From NCBI RefSeq assembly GCF_014145615.1, contig NZ_JACIVH010000042.1, positions 248,001-312,000 on the forward strand: a stretch of 64,000 nt of DNA, read 5' to 3'. The notes under the pieces were generated by a model. The model saw nothing but the letters and a program-made list of their open reading frames with translations. It was not told the origin of the DNA and searched no databases. Positions 9,668 through 18,065 of the stretch are shown one piece after another. This DNA comes from Limosilactobacillus balticus (GTDB taxonomy: Bacteria; Bacillota; Bacilli; Lactobacillales; Lactobacillaceae). Made by a program: the position numbers and the translations under genes. Numbering within the stretch: position 1 is the stretch's first letter; the number at the start of each line of letters is the position of its first letter.

Positions 9668-9694
9668 CGTTGTTCCTCCTTAGAAAAGAAATAA

Positions 9695-9918
9695 AAAAGT
9701 CCCGTTGATAAAAGTATCAACGGGACGATTATTTTAATCGCGGTACCACCCACCTACGCATCTTGATTTTATGCGCACTCATATCAGGTGGTAACGGCAC
9801 TGAATATGGCCGGACAATTCAGATCTCGTGATAATTCGAAACACTCCGCCTGACCGGTTCGCACCTAACCACCGGCTCTCTTACGCCCAACGAAGGTTCT
9901 ACTGAAACGATAATTGTT
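9695..9918 (-). promoter_or_regulatory. T-box riboswitch leader of the NhaC-type gene
   Basis: On the minus strand the leader contains the antiterminator core GGTGGTACCGCG (9739-9750). It ends in a terminator hairpin GTCCCGTTGATA...TATCAACGGGAC followed by a T run (9695-9727). Stem I shows the AGTA/GAA specifier-loop pair and an AGAGAGCCGG distal element. Using the GAA-N-codon spacing seen in known T-boxes, the specifier reads UAU (tyrosine), followed by C. AUC (Ile) is the alternative if the loop register shifts by one. Confidence 0.92.
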
Positions 9919-9924
9919 GAAATT

Positions 9925-9953
9925 ATAATATCGTGCTGAGATTTGAATGTCAA
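9925..9953 (-). promoter_or_regulatory. Promoter of the T-box-nhaC transcript
   Basis: TTGACA (9948-9953) and TATTAT (9925-9930) are separated by 17 bp on the minus strand, directly upstream of stem I of the T-box. Confidence 0.75.
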
Positions 9954-9978
9954 CAACTAAATTAAAAAAGAATGAGAA

Positions 9979-11322
9979 TTAATTATTATTAGCCCACCGG
10001 TGATTAAATAACAGATTAAGAAGAACGGCTGAAAGACTGGTGACGACAATTCCGTTACCCAGGATGATTTGAAATTCAGTTGGCATATGCTGGAACAGTT
10101 GCGGATACATGGTAATCCCTAATCCTAGTCCAATTGATACAGATGCAGTAAGAAGGTTGGCATTGTTAGAGAAATCAACTTTATGGAGAATTTGAACTCC
10201 TTGAACACCGACCATTCCAAACATCACAATCATTGCACCCCCAAGGACAGGTTCTGGAATAACCGTTGCGAGGGCGCCGACTTTAGGTAAAAGACCAAGT
10301 AATAAGAGTAAAAAGGCGGCATAGTAAACGGGTTGGCGACTTTTTACTCCGGACATTTTAAGAACACCCACATTTTCAGAGAAAGTAGAATAAGGGAAGG
10401 TATTAAAAAGTCCGCCTAAAATTGCAGCAATCCCTTCAGCACGGTATCCACGTTCTAAGTCGTTAGTTGTTAATTGCCGGCCAGTAATGTCACTAAGGGC
10501 AAAGAACACTCCGGTTGACTCGATCATTGTCGTGAGCGAAACAAGAATCATTGTGATCATGGCACTCATATCAAAACGTGGAACGCCAAAGAAGAATAAT
10601 TGTGGAGCGTGGAACCAAGCAGCTTCACTAACCGGTTTAAGAGAGACAAAGCCTAATGCGCCTGCAATGAAAGAAGAAATTAAAATTCCTAATAAAATGG
10701 CGATTGATTTCATAAAGCCACGAGCAAAGGCATTGAATAATAGAATGATAGCAATTGTTAGAAAGCCGATAAGGAGGTTAGCGGGATCACCAAATGAAGC
10801 AGCAGTTGGTGTACCTCCTCCTAAGTCTTGGAAACCTACTGGAACAAGGGTAAATCCAATAATAGTTATTAAAGATCCAGTAACGACCGGCGGAAAAAAC
10901 TTTTTTAAGCGGGCAAAAAAGCCAGCAATTAGGAAAACAAAGATCCCGGCTGCAATAATGGCCCCATACATATAAGTGATTCCTAGTTTTCCACCAATTG
11001 TTTCGAGAGGGGTAACAGCTTGAACTGCACAACCGAGGACAACTGGCAAGCCGATTCCAGTTAATGGTGTTCGCTTTAATTGTAAGAGTGTTGCAACACC
11101 ACACATGAAAATATCGATCGAGACCAGGTAAGTCATTTGAAATGTGGAGAAGTGTAAGTAATGTCCAATTAATAACGGAACAAGAACGTCTCCAGAATAC
11201 ATTGCAAGTAAGTGCTGGAAACCAAGGACAAAATTTTGCCATTGACGAGTGAAATCGATTTTAGTGTGACGACTAGGTGCTTGAATAGATGAAACAGGTT
11301 CTTTCAAAATATACCTCCCCAA
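9979..11322 (-). CDS. pbuX: Xanthine permease (NCS2 nucleobase:cation symporter)
   Basis: A 447-residue protein with about 12-14 membrane segments. NCS2 hallmarks include FVLGFQHLLAMYSGDVLVPLLIG near the N-terminus, the SLTTMIESTGVFFALSDITGR region with its conserved Glu, and FPYSTFSENVGVLKMSGVKSRQPV. These residues are typical of xanthine permeases rather than uracil permeases. A guanine-class riboswitch and a pair of PurR boxes lie upstream, the same double control known for the Bacillus xpt-pbuX operon. No xpt gene accompanies it here. Xanthine is the most likely substrate. Confidence 0.88.
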   Translation of the reverse strand: MGRYILKEPVSSIQAPSRHTKIDFTRQWQNFVLGFQHLLAMYSGDVLVPLLIGHYLHFSTFQMTYLVSIDIFMCGVATLLQLKRTPLTGIGLPVVLGCAVQAVTPLETIGGKLGITYMYGAIIAAGIFVFLIAGFFARLKKFFPPVVTGSLITIIGFTLVPVGFQDLGGGTPTAASFGDPANLLIGFLTIAIILLFNAFARGFMKSIAILLGILISSFIAGALGFVSLKPVSEAAWFHAPQLFFFGVPRFDMSAMITMILVSLTTMIESTGVFFALSDITGRQLTTNDLERGYRAEGIAAILGGLFNTFPYSTFSENVGVLKMSGVKSRQPVYYAAFLLLLLGLLPKVGALATVIPEPVLGGAMIVMFGMVGVQGVQILHKVDFSNNANLLTASVSIGLGLGITMYPQLFQHMPTEFQIILGNGIVVTSLSAVLLNLLFNHRWANNN

Positions 11323-11337
11323 AAATTAACACGCCTA

Positions 11338-11376
11338 AATAAAAATAAGAGACTGAAAAATTCAGCCTCTCTACCG
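11338..11376 (-). terminator. Expression-platform terminator of the purine riboswitch
   Basis: On the minus strand AGAGGCTGAATTTTTCAGTCTCT is followed by TATTTTT, forming an intrinsic terminator between the aptamer and the pbuX start. An additional self-complementary stretch at about 11397-11421 (AAAAACTGACAC...GTCCGTTTTT) may take part in the alternative fold. Confidence 0.7.
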
Positions 11377-11426
11377 ATTTTTAAAAGCTTTAAGTTAAAA
11401 ACGGACAGTGTCAGTTTTTAAGAAGT

Positions 11427-11492
11427 GCTTATAGTCTAAAGTTTACGGCTTTAGGTAGAGACTAACCGACCATATTTCGGTATTATATAGGC
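11427..11492 (-). promoter_or_regulatory. Purine riboswitch aptamer, guanine/xanthine class
   Basis: The minus strand shows the conserved aptamer core: ATATGG in loop 2, TCTACC at the P2/P3 junction, CCGTAAA in loop 3 and GACTA before the 3' arm of P1. P1 can form between GCCTATA (11486-11492) and TATAAGC (11427-11433) with one mismatch. The C in GACTA corresponds to C74 of the xpt aptamer, so guanine or hypoxanthine is the expected ligand rather than adenine. It governs pbuX by transcription termination. Confidence 0.9.
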
Positions 11493-11510
11493 TATTTATT
11501 TGATGTAGTT

Positions 11511-11539
11511 ATCCTAGCACTAATACCGAATATTTTCAA
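11511..11539 (-). promoter_or_regulatory. Promoter of the riboswitch-pbuX transcript
   Basis: On the minus strand TTGAAA (11534-11539) and TAGGAT (11511-11516) are 17 bp apart. The -35 element lies inside the PurR-box inverted repeat. Confidence 0.6.
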
Positions 11540-11556
11540 TGCCTTGTTCGGTATTA
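11521..11556. promoter_or_regulatory. Paired PurBoxes (PurR operator) overlapping the pbuX promoter
   Basis: The perfect inverted repeat TAATACCGAA (11521-11530) / TTCGGTATTA (11547-11556) has its CCGAA and TTCGG cores 16 bp apart, the spacing known for PurR boxes of Gram-positive bacteria. The right-hand arm read on the minus strand (AATACCGAACAAG) fits AWWWCCGAACWWT except at the last base. A third TTCGGTATTA copy at 11476-11485 lies in P2 of the riboswitch and is probably coincidental. Confidence 0.65.
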
Positions 11557-11674
11557 ATGATATTTTAGATTAATTTGTGTGACTAACGTTCAGTTTTTTT
11601 CTTATGATCTAGTTAATTCCAGATAGTGGTATTATTAGAAAGTACAGTAACTACTGTGGAAGGAAGCGTATAGT

Positions 11675-13108
11675 ATGCAAAAGCTAATGAGTAGTTGTAC
11701 GGCAATGCTTGTTGGAAAGAATGCTACGATTGATGGTTCAACAATTATTGCACGTGATGAGGATGCTGAAGATGGAGTCAATCCCAAGACTTTCAAAGTA
11801 TTTCCTGCCAAGGATTACACCGGTGAACATTATGTTTCAAAATATAATGGGTTAACTGTTGAGATGAAGGGACAAGGATGCCGTTATACGGCAACTCCCA
11901 ATGGCGTGCCTGATGAAGGACGTTGGGATGAACAAGGCATTAATGAATATAACGTTGCAATGAGTGCGACAGAAACCGAGATGACAAATGCTCGGGTTCT
12001 TGGTCATGATCCGTTAGTAGAAAACGGAATTAATGAAGATTCAATGGTTTATCTTGTCCTACCATTTATTAAGTCTGCCCGTGAAGGTGTTCAACGGCTT
12101 GGATCATTAATTGAAAAGTACGGTACTGGTGAAAGCAATGGGATTGCCTTTAGCGATAAGGATGAAGTTTGGTACTTTGAGACCGGTGGAGGTCATCAAT
12201 GGGTTGCCCAGCGGATTCCTGATGATGCTTATGCAATTGCACCGAACATTATGTGTATCGAAGAGGTCGACTTTAACGATCACGATAGCTTCATGTATGC
12301 GCCGCAAATTAAAGATTTTGTTGAAAAATATCATTTAAATCCTGATCCACAAACGTTTAATTTCCGGAATATTTTTGGCACACAGGATGAGGCAGATGCC
12401 TACTACAACACCCCTCGTTCTTGGTATGGTCAAAAACTCTTTACTCCATCATTAAAACAGGAGCCAACGAGCCAAAACATTCCATTTATTCAACATGCAG
12501 AAAAGAAAATTGCGGTTGAGGATGTAGAGGACTTCCTCTCATCGCATTATAATGGTACCCCTTATGACCCAATGGGAACTTATGCATCTGGAACACCGGA
12601 GGAACAGCGAAAATTCCGTTCAATTGCTCTTGATCGAAATCAAAGCTCATGTATTTTGCAAATTCGAAATGATGTACCAGCGCAATATGCTGCTATTCAA
12701 TGGATTAATTTTGGCTTTTATTGCTATAGTCCTTACGTTCCGTTCTTTACAAATATTAGTGATACTCCGGCAAAATATAAGTATGCAACTGATGATGCCC
12801 AGCCGGATAAGAGTGCTTATTGGCTAAATAAACTGTTAGAAGTTATTGTAGAACCACGATATCATGAATTTATCAATGAAGTAAATGATTTCCGTGATCG
12901 GTGTCAAAGCTATGGCGTAGGACGAGTAGATACAATTACAAGAACAGCCCAGATTCAAAATTCAGCTAATTTAATTAACTACCTAACTGAACAAAATATG
13001 AAAACCGCTAATCATATTCTGAATGAAACCCATAAATTGATTAACCAGCTTTTGCATGAAGCGTTGTTAAATTCTAAGTTCCAATTTGAACGGGGCGATA
13101 ACTTATAA
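11675..13108 (+). CDS. pepD: C69-family dipeptidase
   Basis: A 477-residue protein of the Ntn-hydrolase dipeptidase family. Cys8 in MSSCTAMLVGKNATIDGSTI is the expected catalytic cysteine, exposed after removal of a short N-terminal peptide. DGSTIIARDED matches the conserved strand after it. PepD enzymes are cytoplasmic and hydrolyse a broad range of dipeptides released by oligopeptide import. Start ATG 11675 follows an AAGGAAG site. A palindrome ACAGTAACTACTGT at 11644-11657 lies between promoter and start and might affect expression. Confidence 0.88.
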   Translation: MQKLMSSCTAMLVGKNATIDGSTIIARDEDAEDGVNPKTFKVFPAKDYTGEHYVSKYNGLTVEMKGQGCRYTATPNGVPDEGRWDEQGINEYNVAMSATETEMTNARVLGHDPLVENGINEDSMVYLVLPFIKSAREGVQRLGSLIEKYGTGESNGIAFSDKDEVWYFETGGGHQWVAQRIPDDAYAIAPNIMCIEEVDFNDHDSFMYAPQIKDFVEKYHLNPDPQTFNFRNIFGTQDEADAYYNTPRSWYGQKLFTPSLKQEPTSQNIPFIQHAEKKIAVEDVEDFLSSHYNGTPYDPMGTYASGTPEEQRKFRSIALDRNQSSCILQIRNDVPAQYAAIQWINFGFYCYSPYVPFFTNISDTPAKYKYATDDAQPDKSAYWLNKLLEVIVEPRYHEFINEVNDFRDRCQSYGVGRVDTITRTAQIQNSANLINYLTEQNMKTANHILNETHKLINQLLHEALLNSKFQFERGDNL

Positions 13109-13152
13109 AAAATCGGAAGCTTGAGAAAAAAGTTCTCAGCTTCCGATTTTTA
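13107..13152. terminator. Bidirectional terminator between pepD and the CorA-type gene
   Basis: AAAAATCGGAAGCTTGAGAA pairs with TTCTCAGCTTCCGATTTTT; it suits both convergent genes. Confidence 0.88.
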
Positions 13153-14067
13153 TTTCCACCAATGACGATTAATAAGAAAGATGACACATGCCAACATTAA
13201 GACAATAGTAATGAAGATTGTAAAAACCCATGAATAGGTTCCGTTCGCAAGGGGTAATTTGACGTTTTCACCATAAAAACCAGATACAATTGTTGGAATT
13301 GAGAGAACAATTGAATAAATGGTTAGATATTTCATCGTTTGATTTAGGTCACTGTCAAGAACCTTACTATAGGCATTTGAGACACGGGCAGAAACATCTG
13401 AAGTCATCTGTGCCATCTCTAGACCTTGCTGGGCTTCGACAATTACATCATCGAGATCATTATATTGTTTAGTAGTAATGTGATTGCCAAAGCGGCGTTT
13501 AAATTCTTCAAGTAGAGATACATTCCCCTTGAGCGAGGTAAGAATGTAAACTAACCCAGTTTCAATCTCCATAAATTGGGTAATCGCTTGGCGTCCCGTT
13601 CGCCGTTGAAGATTTTGTTGAATTTCTTGTCGCTGCTGGTCTGCACGACGAAGGGGGCCAAAATAGTCAGTTGAAAGTCGATAAAGAACTGGGAAGACTA
13701 AGTTTAATTTGTCGTCATTTTCACCATGCTTCTTTAATAACTGTAGCTGATTGGCAATGATTCCATTTACAAAGTTCGTTTTTGCATTTGTAAAAGTAAT
13801 AATATTATTAGCGGTTAGCATGATGCCAATTGGTGCAGTCTGTGGAGCTGTCACAGCATGAGTTGGCACATAGACATCGAAAATTAATAATGTGACTCCT
13901 GCATCTGGGTCAATTTCAACCCGGGCTTTTTCGTAGGGGTCAATTGCGTAATCAAGTAATTCTTGAGTAACCTCATATTTTTCAATTAAATCTAAACGTT
14001 CATGGGGGAGAGGTTCGAATATACTTATCCATTTACTATGATCATTAATTTGTTCTGTTGTTAACAT
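13150..14067 (-). CDS. corA: CorA-family divalent cation transporter with atypical GEN signature
   Basis: A 305-residue protein with a long cytoplasmic alpha/beta plus helical domain (residues 1-240) and two C-terminal membrane segments (about 245-265 and 278-300). This is the CorA pentameric channel layout. The loop after TM1 reads YGEN where canonical CorA has YGMN. The GMN Asn is kept but the Met is Glu, which may alter selectivity. Start ATG 14067 follows an AAAGGGGA site. Mg2+ is the default substrate of the family; Co2+, Ni2+ or Zn2+ handling is possible. Confidence 0.82.
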   Translation of the reverse strand: MLTTEQINDHSKWISIFEPLPHERLDLIEKYEVTQELLDYAIDPYEKARVEIDPDAGVTLLIFDVYVPTHAVTAPQTAPIGIMLTANNIITFTNAKTNFVNGIIANQLQLLKKHGENDDKLNLVFPVLYRLSTDYFGPLRRADQQRQEIQQNLQRRTGRQAITQFMEIETGLVYILTSLKGNVSLLEEFKRRFGNHITTKQYNDLDDVIVEAQQGLEMAQMTSDVSARVSNAYSKVLDSDLNQTMKYLTIYSIVLSIPTIVSGFYGENVKLPLANGTYSWVFTIFITIVLMLACVIFLINRHWWK

Positions 14068-14151
14068 CAGTACCCATCCCCTTTAATTTACTCATACTCT
14101 ATTCAACGCTATTATTGGATAAAAGTAAACCGGCTTAAAAATATTCTAAAT

Positions 14152-14165
14152 ATTTCCTGGGAAAT
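14152..14165. promoter_or_regulatory. Perfect 14-bp palindrome in the RluA promoter region
   Basis: ATTTCCTGGGAAAT is an inverted repeat except for its two central bases (ATTTCC-TG-GGAAAT). It lies about 50 bp upstream of the rluA-type start and immediately upstream of a TAAAAT -10-like hexamer. The same 14-mer recurs upstream of the XRE gene at 45468-45481. Confidence 0.4.
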
Positions 14166-14213
14166 ACAGTAAAATAATCTTATCAGAATTTAGGCTAAAG
14201 AGAGGTGAGTAAA

Positions 14214-15134
14214 ATGAATTATCGGTGGCAGATTCATGAAAAGTTAGCTGATAACCAGGTGGCGAAACCATTACGCAAGTTACTTCATGATCAATGGCTG
14301 CTTCCTAATCGGCTAATTCACTATTTGCGGATTAGGCGGACAGTGCTTGTTAATGGCAACTATCGATCCATGAATGAGATTGTGGAGAACAATGATAATA
14401 TTCAATTATTATTTTGTGGTGATGAAATTCGTACCCCCGCCGCAAATGATTATATTCCGTCTTCGCAGCCACATTTGGAAGTTCTCTATGAGAATCGTGA
14501 TTTGTTAGTAGTAAATAAACCGCGGGGACAAAAAACACACCCTAATTATCATGGCGAAACAGGAACATTAATGAATGATGTGGCGGGTTATTTAGTGAAT
14601 AGTGAAAATAATGCTTATATGGTTCATCGGATAGATTTACAAACAAGTGGAGCAGTAGTTGTTGCTAAAAATCCAATTGTGGTCCCAATCCTCAATCGAT
14701 TAATTAGCGGGGGGCAAATTCACCGACAATATTTGGCGGTAGTGGAAGGGAAAATGGCCAAAAGTGGAAAGCTCGATTGGGCAATTGGGCGTAATCCAGT
14801 AAATCCCCATCTTCATCAAGTGAACGGGCAAAACGCGCAGCCAGCCTTGACATATTATGAAACATTGGCAAGTAATCATGAACGTTCCTTAGTGAAACTT
14901 CGCTTAGCAACTGGCCGTACGCACCAACTTAGGGTTCATTTGGCGCATAGTGGCCATCCGATTGTTGGTGATCCGCTTTATAATCCTTCGTCAACAGAAG
15001 GGATGCTGCTTCATGGTGTGTCGCAAAAACTCATATTACCTTTCGTAATGAAATCTTTAAATATTAGCGCGCCATTACCATCGTATTTTAAAAATTATTT
15101 GGTAAAATATAACTTAGCTAAAAAGCAAATTTAA
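14214..15134 (+). CDS. RluA-family pseudouridine synthase
   Basis: A 306-residue protein with the RluA catalytic motif HRIDLQTSG (Asp nucleophile) and the downstream GRTHQLRVHLAHSGHPIVGDPLY segment. An N-terminal S4-like region covers about residues 20-60. The enzymes isomerise uridines in rRNA or tRNA. A GTG at 14205 is possible, but ATG 14214 has the GAGG site at a better distance. The target position cannot be decided from sequence. It is followed after 18 bp by the TerC gene. Confidence 0.85.
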   Translation: MNYRWQIHEKLADNQVAKPLRKLLHDQWLLPNRLIHYLRIRRTVLVNGNYRSMNEIVENNDNIQLLFCGDEIRTPAANDYIPSSQPHLEVLYENRDLLVVNKPRGQKTHPNYHGETGTLMNDVAGYLVNSENNAYMVHRIDLQTSGAVVVAKNPIVVPILNRLISGGQIHRQYLAVVEGKMAKSGKLDWAIGRNPVNPHLHQVNGQNAQPALTYYETLASNHERSLVKLRLATGRTHQLRVHLAHSGHPIVGDPLYNPSSTEGMLLHGVSQKLILPFVMKSLNISAPLPSYFKNYLVKYNLAKKQI

Positions 15135-15152
15135 ATTAAGGGAGGACATTAA

Positions 15153-15908
15153 TTGTCACTTTTAGAGAAGTTGTATGGACCATTTTTTGATCCACATAAC
15201 TGGGCAACAGTCGTTACATCAGGACAGGATTGGTTAATCATTTTTTCGTTGGTTATGATTGAATGTTTACTGTCAGTTGATAATGCTGTTGTGTTAGCGG
15301 CTCAGACACGAGTATTACCGACATTAAAGGAACAAGAAGAATCACTTTTCTACGGGATATGGGGTTCTTACATTTTTCGCTTCTTAATTATCGGGATTGG
15401 TGTTTATCTAATTAACTTTTGGGAAATCAAGGTTATTGGAGCGGCTTACTTAATTTACCTTGTCTATCGTTACTTTCATAATAAATTCTTTGGTAAACGA
15501 GCAATGCGAAAGACTCGTGAAGGTAAAACACGTTTAACTGGACGTAAGCTTTTTTGGACAGTTGTTTTACAGATTGAATTTATGGATATTATTTTCTCCA
15601 TTGATTCTGTTTTGGCATCGTTAGCCGTCTCAAATAATCCAGTTATTGTTTTAATCGGTGGCTTGATTGGGATTGCATGTATGCGAGGGATTGCTGAAGT
15701 TATTATGAAACTGATGCGCAAAGTTCCTGAGTTAGAACCGATGGCATATATTTTAATCTTTGTGATTGCTATTAAGCTCTTCTTAACGATTCCTGCAATT
15801 GATATCGAGATTCCATCAGGGATTTTCGGTAGTTTTATCTTGCTTGTTTTTGCGGTAACGATTATTATTCACTTTATACGTAAATCACAGAAAAAGAAGG
15901 TAGAATAA
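15153..15908 (+). CDS. TerC-family integral membrane protein (metal export type)
   Basis: A 251-residue protein with about seven membrane segments. The acidic motifs SVDNAVVLA (first half) and FSIDSVLA (second half) are the hallmark of TerC/YkoY proteins. Relatives export Mn2+ or help load metal onto secreted enzymes. The start is TTG 15153, supported by GGGAGGA 7 nt upstream. It appears co-transcribed with the upstream RluA gene and the thioredoxin gene, whose start lies one base after this stop. Confidence 0.85.
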   Translation: MSLLEKLYGPFFDPHNWATVVTSGQDWLIIFSLVMIECLLSVDNAVVLAAQTRVLPTLKEQEESLFYGIWGSYIFRFLIIGIGVYLINFWEIKVIGAAYLIYLVYRYFHNKFFGKRAMRKTREGKTRLTGRKLFWTVVLQIEFMDIIFSIDSVLASLAVSNNPVIVLIGGLIGIACMRGIAEVIMKLMRKVPELEPMAYILIFVIAIKLFLTIPAIDIEIPSGIFGSFILLVFAVTIIIHFIRKSQKKKVE

Positions 15909-15909
15909 A

Positions 15910-16227
15910 ATGGCAATTGATGCGACAGCTGAGACATTTGATAATGATATTCAAGGCTCAATAACGATTGTTGACTTTTGGGCACCATGGTGTGGTCCAT
16001 GTAAAATGATGGAACCAGCTATGAAGAAGCTAGAAAAACAATACGGTGATAAAATTAAGTTTGTGCGGATGAATGTTGATGGAAATCAGGAAATCGCACA
16101 ACGGTATAAAGTGATGAGTGTGCCAAGTCTGGTTCTTTTTAAGGATGGACAGGCGAAAGAAAAAGTAACTGGATATTATCCAGAAGCTAAACTAGCTCAT
16201 TACTTTGAACGAAAAATAACTGAATAA
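15910..16227 (+). CDS. trxA: Thioredoxin
   Basis: A 105-residue protein with the canonical active site WCGPC at residues 27-31 and the cis-proline segment VMSVPSLVLF. It is a cytoplasmic disulfide reductase. The start follows directly on the TerC stop, with AGAAGG in the end of TerC as ribosome binding site, so translation is probably coupled. Length and motifs are standard; it may be one of several thioredoxins. Confidence 0.93.
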   Translation: MAIDATAETFDNDIQGSITIVDFWAPWCGPCKMMEPAMKKLEKQYGDKIKFVRMNVDGNQEIAQRYKVMSVPSLVLFKDGQAKEKVTGYYPEAKLAHYFERKITE

Positions 16228-16232
16228 ATTAC

Positions 16233-16282
16233 TAAAAGGCTTCTAAACGTTTGAAAAATTCGAACGGTAGAAGCCTTTTTAT
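16233..16282. terminator. Terminator between trxA and the MATE gene
   Basis: AAAAGGCTTCTA...TAGAAGCCTTTTT forms the outer stem, with an inner CGTTTGAAAAATTCGAACG hairpin. It is usable in both directions. Confidence 0.85.
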
Positions 16283-16297
16283 CTGGCGAAATATATT

Positions 16298-17620
16298 TTA
16301 TTTAAAATGTGGGCGATAGAAGTAGAAGAAAAGAAGTGCTAGGATAAAGGTTAAACAATCAGAAACAGCTTGAGCAGCAATGATTCCAGTATAACCAAAT
16401 AATTTTGCGGAAATACTAATCACTACCCCGAAAATCAATCCCTGACGACAGAATGATAACCAAAATGCAGGCGTTGCTTTTCCCATCGATTGGAACATGG
16501 TTGTAAAAACAAGAATGATACCAGCAAGAGTAGTCGAAACTGACAGCCAGCGAAGCATCAAAGCACCTTCTTTTATTATTTGAGGATCGTTCATGAAAAT
16601 GCGAATAACCTGGGGAGCAAAAATGAAAAGAATGATAGTGAGAATCAAGGCAAGACTAGCAACTACTTGAATATCAAATTTGACAACTTTATTAAACCGT
16701 TGCTCATCTTTAGCGCCGTATACGTAGCCGATCAAGGGTTGCGCGCCAAATGCAAACCCAACCATCACCATATTGATGATCATATTTGCTTTCATCGCAA
16801 TTCCCATGGCAGCTACACTATCTGCGCCATGAACAATCAAGTAACGATTAGTTAAAGCGACAGCAAACGTTGCCATAATGTTAGTAACCGAGGCTGGAAT
16901 TCCGATAGCGTAAATTTCGAATTGAAGCTTCCAACTGATTTTCGTTTCGTGAATTGAAGTTGTTAGCTTTTTACTCTTTGTTCGCAAATAATAAATCATT
17001 AAAATATCACCAATAACGGTACTTGTTACAGTAGCCAGTGCTGATCCAGCCGCACCAAGCCCACATGTAAAAATAAAGATCGGATTTAAAACGATATTAA
17101 TTCCGGTTCCTACCATGCTAGCAATCATCGACTGAACAGCTAGACCTTCTGTTCGTAAAATATTAGTTGGTGAAAGACCAAAGATAATGAAAACTGCGCC
17201 CCAAGCGATCACCAAGTAATATTCTCGTGCATATTGCCAAGTAGCTGGCGAGGCACCTAATAAATGTAAAATTGGTGTTTGAAAGATAATCATTATTGCA
17301 GTAACGATGATCCCACAAATGATTGGTGCATAAAAGCAATAACCGCTGACAAAGCGCGCTAATTTATCACGATGTTCGCCAAATAAGCGGGAAATAACTG
17401 AGCTTCCGCCAAGGCCAAAAATATCCCCAAGAGCAATCATTAACGTAAAAATTGGTGCTCCCTGAGAAACACCGGCAACTAAATTGGGATTCCCAGTTTT
17501 GGCTACGAAGAAAGTATCAACCATGTTATAAATCAAGGTTACAGCCATGCTTAACACAACAGGTAAGGCTAATGTAAAGTATGCCCGCTTAATTGAAGAA
17601 TGTTCAAATAACTCGTCCAT
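16298..17620 (-). CDS. MATE family efflux transporter
   Basis: A 440-residue protein with 12 predicted membrane segments in two homologous halves. The family pattern PVVLSMAVTLIYNMVDTFFVAK is at the N-terminus and GFAFGAQPLIGYVYGAK opens the second half. MATE proteins export cationic drugs or metabolites by Na+ or H+ antiport. Start ATG 17620 has AAAGGAGA upstream. The substrate is unknown. The ArsR-type gene upstream ends in its own terminator, so the two are probably separate transcripts. Confidence 0.88.
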   Translation of the reverse strand: MDELFEHSSIKRAYFTLALPVVLSMAVTLIYNMVDTFFVAKTGNPNLVAGVSQGAPIFTLMIALGDIFGLGGSSVISRLFGEHRDKLARFVSGYCFYAPIICGIIVTAIMIIFQTPILHLLGASPATWQYAREYYLVIAWGAVFIIFGLSPTNILRTEGLAVQSMIASMVGTGINIVLNPIFIFTCGLGAAGSALATVTSTVIGDILMIYYLRTKSKKLTTSIHETKISWKLQFEIYAIGIPASVTNIMATFAVALTNRYLIVHGADSVAAMGIAMKANMIINMVMVGFAFGAQPLIGYVYGAKDEQRFNKVVKFDIQVVASLALILTIILFIFAPQVIRIFMNDPQIIKEGALMLRWLSVSTTLAGIILVFTTMFQSMGKATPAFWLSFCRQGLIFGVVISISAKLFGYTGIIAAQAVSDCLTFILALLFFYFYRPHFK

Positions 17621-17633
17621 TTTAAATCTCCTT

Positions 17634-17690
17634 TAAAAAAGAGTAAGTGGAAAAATTTTTATAACGATTATTTTCCATTCACTCTTTATT
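17634..17690 (-). terminator. Terminator downstream of the ArsR-type gene
   Basis: On the minus strand AAAGAGTGAATGGAAAA pairs with TTTTCCACTTACTCTTTTTT, giving a long stem plus T run. Confidence 0.75.
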
Positions 17691-18018
17691 TATATAAATT
17701 CCGGGGATGAGGTTCGCCCTTTATTTCGTGTTTAACGTGTTTTAGCATGTCATCAATCATTTCAATAACGTGAGGATCATCTAAAGCATAGTAAACGCGT
17801 GTCCCTTCTTTATGGCGACTGACTAACTGGTAACGATATAAAATACCAAGCTGTTTTGAGACGATCGGTTGCGCAAGATGAAGATCATTAACGATTGTTT
17901 TAACATCAGCCTCACCGTCATAGTGCCGAAGATAATACAAGATGTTTAAACGCGTACTATTGCTTAGGACTTTATAGATTTTAGCAGCTTCATCAATAAA
18001 GGCTTGTGTGGAAGACAA
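17686..18018 (-). CDS. ArsR/SmtB-family metal-responsive repressor (CadC/CadX-like)
   Basis: A 110-residue winged-helix protein: LSNSTRLNILYYL, then recognition-helix region LHLAQPIVSKQLGILYRYQLV and the wing RHKEGTRVYYAL. The family releases DNA on binding metal. No CxCxx metal-binding motif is present in the recognition helix, but C-terminal residues DPHVIEMIDDMLKHVKHE could supply an alpha5-type site of Asp/His. The start is TTG 18018, supported by AAAGGAGGAG. It lies 47 bp downstream of the cadmium-type transporter gene on the same strand, an arrangement like cadDX. Confidence 0.85.
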   Translation of the reverse strand: MSSTQAFIDEAAKIYKVLSNSTRLNILYYLRHYDGEADVKTIVNDLHLAQPIVSKQLGILYRYQLVSRHKEGTRVYYALDDPHVIEMIDDMLKHVKHEIKGEPHPRNLYK

Positions 18019-18065
18019 TGGTTGCTGCTCCTCCTTTTAATCGATTTAGTAATTATTATACCAAA

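Noticed and set aside
10487-10975. 162-residue open frame antisense to pbuX
   Set aside because: Long antisense frames are common opposite membrane-protein genes; no ribosome binding site and low-complexity basic composition.
11644-11657. ACAGTAACTACTGT palindrome before pepD
   Set aside because: A perfect 6+6 inverted repeat, but a single short example with no known regulator; noted only under pepD.
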